From JBFGSX01 sp041581335 (GTDB lineage: Archaea; Thermoplasmatota; E2; JACPAO01; JAHFTW01): a DNA stretch of 8,012 nucleotides. The position numbers were made by a program, and so were the translations under genes. Position 1 is the first letter of the stretch. Every line of letters begins with the position of its first letter. Under the pieces are notes generated by a model. It saw only the letters and a program-made list of their open reading frames with translations, searched no databases and was not told where the DNA came from. The stretch is from positions 1 to 8,012 of the forward strand of contig JBFIDG010000099.1 in NCBI GenBank assembly GCA_041581335.1, read 5' to 3'. Below are positions 4,882 through 8,012 of the stretch, in pieces.

Positions 4882-6447
4882 TCAATCGCTGCGCTCGACC
4901 AGACTCTTCGCCGTCATCTTCTCGGGCTTGTCCAGCCCCATCAGATCCAGCAGCGTCGGCGCCACGTTGCACAAGGCACCGCCATCCCTCAGCTTCAGGC
5001 CCTTCGGGCCGTTGACGACGAGCAATGGACTGGGGCCCATGCTGTGGTTGGTGGTACGGTCGCCGGCACTGCCGTCGTCGTTGCACTTGCACATCTCCTC
5101 GCAGTTGCCGTGGTCGCTCGTGATGAGTGTCACATAGCCTAGCTCGGTGCCTACGCTGGTGAGGCGATCGAGGCAGTTGTCGATGAAGCCCATCATCTCG
5201 ATGGCGGCGGGCAGGTTGCCGGTGTGGCCGACCATGTCAGGATTGGCGTAGTTGACGACGATGAGGTCGAAGTCCTCGCTGCCCATGGCGTGCAGGATCT
5301 TGTCCGTGACCTCGCCGGCGTGCATCTCTGGCTTCAAGTCATACGTCGCGACCTTGGGGCTGGGCACGAGGACCCGCTCTTCACCCTCGAACGGCTCTTC
5401 ACGTCCGCCGTTCATGAAGTACGTCACGTGCGCGTATTTCTCGGTCTCTGCGATGCGGAGTTGGCGCAGGCCAAGGCTGCTGATGTGCTCGCCCAGCGTC
5501 TGTGTGGCGCGGGCCGGCGGATATGCGATGTGGATACCCGGGTAGCTCAGGAAGCGGTCGTCGTACTGCGTCGTGCAGACCCATACCAGGTCTTTGGGAG
5601 GCGTGCGTTCGAAGCCCTCGAAATCGGGTTGCATGAAGGCGCGCGCCATCTGCCGGCTGCGGTCCGGGCGGAAGTTGAGCCAGATGACGGCGTCGCCGTC
5701 ACGCACGACGCCATCGGCATCGATGCTGGTGGCCTTGACGAATTCATCGTCTTCATCGGCCGCGTAGGCCATGTCGATGGCGGTCATGGCATCGGAGGCG
5801 CTGCGGGTAGCGGCCCCGTCCGTGTAGAGGCGGTAGGCGTGCTCGACGCGCTCCCAGCGTTGATCGCGGTCCATGGCATAGTAGCGACCGACGATGTCCG
5901 CCACGGCGCCGACGTCGGCGATGTGGATCTGCGCCAGCAGGGTGTCCATGAACTCCAGCGCCGAGCGGGGATCGGTGTCACGGCCGTCAAGGATCGGGTG
6001 GACCCAGACGCGGTTACCCACCAGACCGAAATCCGCGGCGGCCATCAAGGCGGCACCGAAGTGATCCTCGTGGGCATGGACGCCTCCATCGCCCAGCAAC
6101 CCCACCAAGTGCAGGCGGCCACCGGTGCGACGGACATGGGCGAACGCGGCCCTGTAGGCGTCGTTCTCCCCGAACTCGTCGTCCTCGATGGCCTTGTTGA
6201 TGCGCAGGAAATCCTGATAGATGACGCGGCCGGCACCGATGTTGAGGTGCCCGACCTCCGAGTTGCCCATCTGGCCCTCGGGTAGACCGACATGGTGCTG
6301 GTTGTTGTCGATCTCCACCCAAGGGCACTCGGCCCGCAGGCGGTCCAGGCACGGCGTGTCCGCCAGAGCGACGGCATTGCAGGGGTGGTCCGGGTCGCCG
6401 AAGGCGAAACCGTCGAGGATGACGAGGAGGGCAGGCTTGTGCGCCAC
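4882..6447 (-). CDS. gpmI: 2,3-bisphosphoglycerate-independent phosphoglycerate mutase
   Basis: A complete 521-residue enzyme that interconverts 3- and 2-phosphoglycerate in glycolysis/gluconeogenesis through a phosphoserine intermediate with two metal ions (usually Mn2+). It has I-L-D-G-F (metal Asp12), M-G-N-S-E-V-G-H (catalytic Ser63), G-D-G-G-V-H-A-H (119-125), I-L-D-G-R-D-T (151-157), N-F-R-P-D-R-S-R (257-264), T-E-K-Y (Lys336), N-P-D-M-V-G-H (Asp403, His407) and S-D-H-G-N (Asp444, His445). The last metal histidine is probably His467 in N-H-S-M-G-P-S-P. All expected catalytic groups are present, so it should be active. The length is slightly above the usual 510-515 because of an extra segment at about 451-465 that carries Cys452 and Cys454 next to Cys448. 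The start is GTG at 6447 with a T-rich box at -28 to -25. Many archaea use the ApgM type instead, but some have this GpmI type. Confidence 0.96.
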   Translation of the reverse strand: MAHKPALLVILDGFAFGDPDHPCNAVALADTPCLDRLRAECPWVEIDNNQHHVGLPEGQMGNSEVGHLNIGAGRVIYQDFLRINKAIEDDEFGENDAYRAAFAHVRRTGGRLHLVGLLGDGGVHAHEDHFGAALMAAADFGLVGNRVWVHPILDGRDTDPRSALEFMDTLLAQIHIADVGAVADIVGRYYAMDRDQRWERVEHAYRLYTDGAATRSASDAMTAIDMAYAADEDDEFVKATSIDADGVVRDGDAVIWLNFRPDRSRQMARAFMQPDFEGFERTPPKDLVWVCTTQYDDRFLSYPGIHIAYPPARATQTLGEHISSLGLRQLRIAETEKYAHVTYFMNGGREEPFEGEERVLVPSPKVATYDLKPEMHAGEVTDKILHAMGSEDFDLIVVNYANPDMVGHTGNLPAAIEMMGFIDNCLDRLTSVGTELGYVTLITSDHGNCEEMCKCNDDGSAGDRTTNHSMGPSPLLVVNGPKGLKLRDGGALCNVAPTLLDLMGLDKPEKMTAKSLVERSD

Positions 6448-6469
6448 GGGGGCGCCACCCCGCGCCCGG

Positions 6470-6480
6470 TGAAAAGAACG
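6470..6480 (-). promoter_or_regulatory. TATA-like promoter box of gpmI
   Basis: On the minus strand this reads CGTTCTTTTCA, with TTTT at -28 to -25 from the GTG at 6447. It lies in the 101-base divergent gap (6448-6548) shared with the lipoprotein gene at 6549. No ribosome binding site is visible before the GTG. Confidence 0.48.
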
Positions 6481-6511
6481 GTGGATGGCTGCAAGGAACC
6501 GAAGGACGTGC

Positions 6512-6525
6512 CAGAACCGTTAATG
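6512..6525 (+). promoter_or_regulatory. TATA/BRE-like promoter of the lipoprotein at 6549
   Basis: CAGAACCGTTAATG: TTAATG at 6520-6525 is -29 to -24 from the ATG at 6549. GAACC begins 35 bases before the start codon, the same distance as GAACC from the GTG at 2588. Confidence 0.52.
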
Positions 6526-6539
6526 CCCGGCAGCGGGGT
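6526..6539 (+). repeat. 14-base repeat, copy 2 (between TATA-like box and start)
   Basis: Identical to 4303-4316. Here it fills -23 to -10 from the ATG at 6549, directly downstream of the TATA-like box, where a bound repressor would block archaeal RNA polymerase. An operator role is inference. Confidence 0.4.
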
Positions 6540-6548
6540 GGCTTGTGC

Positions 6549-7481
6549 ATGCGAGTGCTGATGCTGATCCTCCTGCTTACCTTGGCTGGATGCGCGGGCC
6601 CATCTGACGAATCGACGACGAATAAGCACTCCACGGGGCCCGCCCTCACTGATTTCTGGGGTGCGGCCGAACGGATGACCATCATGGACGACACGATCTC
6701 CACGACCACGTTCATCGGAGGCAGCGGTGGCGCGTGGGTGACGTTCTGGCCCACCAAAGCCACGGTGCCCGTGGGTACGGCATCCTTGACCATCGTGATG
6801 TCGCAGGTCGAGACCTTCGGCAAGCACGATGACGTCGAGCTGCGGTATCAGACCGCCGCGGATGACGAGTGGCGTGATGTGGAAGGTTTCGCCCTCGGCG
6901 AACCCGCCCAGATCCCCGTGCGCGCGGGGGATGCCGACCCGCCAGGCCAGGATATCACGAGTTGGCGATTCCGTCTCTACTACCCGCCGCAGAACACCCA
7001 GCAAGCCACAGGAAGCGTCTCCGAGGCACACGTCTCGATCACGGCCCATCGGGGCGACGCCTTGCCGGCACTTGATGCCCGGGCGCCTTGGACAGGGGAA
7101 CGACTCGAATTGTTCTCGGCCAGCGGCGAAGCCAGCGGCGCCTACAATGGCGACGCCTGCTACGGCGTCACCGGGTGCCCGGCGCCACAACGCCCCGCCG
7201 AACCCATCCCTGCTGAGGCTCGGTTCATTGAGATCAAGGTCGACCACGCAGTCACCTTCGTCCCAGAGGTCCGCTTCCACACGGGGGATTCCTGGACCTG
7301 GCACGACGCACCCAGGACACTCAGCGCGCCCACGCAGACGGTCTTCAGGGTCGCCGTCGACGAGCCGGACAGCATCTACGCCAGCAAGAGCGCTTGGGCG
7401 TTCGACCTACGAGGGGACGCGCCGACGTCTGCTGATCCGACGATCGGCGAGTTCGAGTGGCAGGCCTACGCTTTGGCCTGA
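6549..7481 (+). CDS. Exported lipoprotein with two similar beta-rich domains
   Basis: A 310-residue protein with lipobox T-L-A-G-C (Cys15) after a very hydrophobic signal. The mature part has two stretches of similar pattern, about 72-167 and 220-307. Each begins with V/I-P-x-x-A/T and an alternating hydrophobic strand (S-L-T-I-V-M; F-I-E-I-K-V), followed by V-E-L-R-Y-Q-T...E-W-R-D or V-R-F-H-T...T-W-H-D, and later S-W-R-F-R-L or A-W-A-F-D-L. This suggests duplicated beta-sandwich domains, possibly binding carbohydrate or protein. Only two cysteines (204 and 210) follow Cys15, close together in the linker, and could form a small disulfide loop. It has no calcium loops and is not an evident paralog of the 2588-4825 group. 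The ATG at 6549 is preferred over TTG at 6543 by its promoter spacing and M-R-V signal. Its last 16 bases overlap the end of thpR. I do not recognise the family. Confidence 0.78.
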   Translation: MRVLMLILLLTLAGCAGPSDESTTNKHSTGPALTDFWGAAERMTIMDDTISTTTFIGGSGGAWVTFWPTKATVPVGTASLTIVMSQVETFGKHDDVELRYQTAADDEWRDVEGFALGEPAQIPVRAGDADPPGQDITSWRFRLYYPPQNTQQATGSVSEAHVSITAHRGDALPALDARAPWTGERLELFSASGEASGAYNGDACYGVTGCPAPQRPAEPIPAEARFIEIKVDHAVTFVPEVRFHTGDSWTWHDAPRTLSAPTQTVFRVAVDEPDSIYASKSAWAFDLRGDAPTSADPTIGEFEWQAYALA

Positions 7482-8002
7482 AGCGGGATCTCCGCCAGGC
7501 GCTGGTACACGGGACCGATCTTCGTCAACTGCGAACGGTACAACACGACCTTGTCGAGCATGCCCTCACCCATGATGGTGTCCTCGTGGTGGTCGATGAA
7601 GGCGGTCAGGTCGCGGGCCGTGGGCAAGCGCGCGAGGGTGGCGTGGGCGACGAAGTCCGCGGTGGCGGGTTCGCCGAGGTGGGCGGTGGCCTGTGTGACG
7701 TCGTTGGCGAGCTCACGCAGGCCGTCGGCGATGACCTTCACCCAAACGATGCGGGCACGCTTGGGACCCTGAAAGGCGCCGAGGCCCTTGACCTGGCACT
7801 TCATGGCGTGGTGCTTGGCGACGACCTTGTAAAGGGCGTCTTCGACAGTGCCGGGGTCGGCGACCTCTCCTAGGAAGCGCAGGGTGACGTGCCAGGTGCC
7901 CGGCGGCACCGGCTTGGCGTCTTTCTCCTGCTGGCGCAAGGCATGGGTGACCTGATTGATCCGGGAATCGACCGGGATAGGGATGCCGATGAAGAGGCGC
8001 AC
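7466..8002 (-). CDS. thpR: RNA 2',3'-cyclic phosphodiesterase
   Basis: A complete 178-residue member of the 2H phosphoesterase superfamily (formerly called 2'-5' RNA ligase, LigT). Two catalytic H-x-T-L motifs, H-V-T-L (38-41) and H-A-T-L (120-123), supply the histidines that open 2',3'-cyclic phosphate ends of RNA. The N-terminus M-R-L-F-I-G-I-P-I-P and the segment L-R-F-L-G-E-V (41-47) are typical of the family, as is the length. It probably acts in the cytoplasm on RNA ends from tRNA splicing or RNA decay. The start is GTG at 8002, only 10 bases from the window edge, so its promoter cannot be judged. The stop codon region overlaps the lipoprotein at 6549-7481 tail to tail. Confidence 0.95.
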   Translation of the reverse strand: MRLFIGIPIPVDSRINQVTHALRQQEKDAKPVPPGTWHVTLRFLGEVADPGTVEDALYKVVAKHHAMKCQVKGLGAFQGPKRARIVWVKVIADGLRELANDVTQATAHLGEPATADFVAHATLARLPTARDLTAFIDHHEDTIMGEGMLDKVVLYRSQLTKIGPVYQRLAEIPLQAKA

Positions 8003-8012
8003 AAGTCTGCGA

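Noticed and set aside
5224..6285. 353-residue + strand frame opposite gpmI.
   Set aside because: Every conserved motif of GpmI lies on the other strand. This frame is a codon-bias shadow.
6045..7304. 419-residue minus-strand frame across the gpmI 5' end and the lipoprotein at 6549.
   Set aside because: It overlaps two better supported genes, crosses both promoter boxes and contains low-complexity Ser/Thr/Arg sequence.

Overview
This 8 kb window is GC-rich (about 60-65% by eye) and mixes conserved enzymes with lineage-specific exported lipoproteins. It most likely comes from an archaeon. The main evidence is a short AT-rich box centred about 26-27 bases upstream of the start codon of nearly every gene whose upstream region is visible, with no Shine-Dalgarno sequence near the starts. 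That is the arrangement of an archaeal TATA/BRE promoter with a leaderless transcript. Genes are mostly single units with their own promoters, and GTG starts are common. A deoxyhypusine-hydroxylase-like protein and Sec/lipobox lipoproteins with calcium-binding repeats fit a Thermoplasmatota-like archaeon, but that phylum is a guess and a bacterial origin is not excluded.

Layout, left to right. At 2-397 (+) is the C-terminal part of an alanine racemase that begins outside the window. Tail to tail with it, 3 bases away, is a 168-residue HEAT-repeat protein (401-907, -) that looks like the C-terminal half of deoxyhypusine hydroxylase. Upstream of it on the same strand is a 507-residue exported lipoprotein with four sialidase-type Asp boxes (962-2485, -). 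A compact divergent promoter region (2486-2587) separates it from three tandem + strand lipoproteins (2588-3211, 3354-4223, 4400-4825). These carry thrombospondin type-3-like calcium loops and a shared Cys-containing module that I do not recognise as a named domain.

Converging on them is gpmI, a complete cofactor-independent phosphoglycerate mutase (4882-6447, -). A second divergent promoter region (6448-6548) leads to another exported lipoprotein with two apparently duplicated beta-rich domains (6549-7481, +). Its 3' end overlaps by 16 bases the 3' end of thpR, an RNA 2',3'-cyclic phosphodiesterase (7466-8002, -).

Working together: glycolysis (gpmI), amino-acid racemisation (alr), RNA processing (thpR) and a putative translation-factor modification enzyme are cytoplasmic functions with no obvious pathway link. 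The five lipoproteins would all be anchored outside the membrane, and their mature parts hold even numbers of cysteines besides the lipid-anchored one. They look like a small cluster of cell-surface proteins inserted among housekeeping genes. The most interesting objects are the half-size deoxyhypusine hydroxylase, the paralogous Ca-loop/Cys-module family, and the fixed-distance promoter boxes. No gene-free stretch exceeds 300 bases, and I see no tRNA, rRNA, CRISPR array or insertion sequence.
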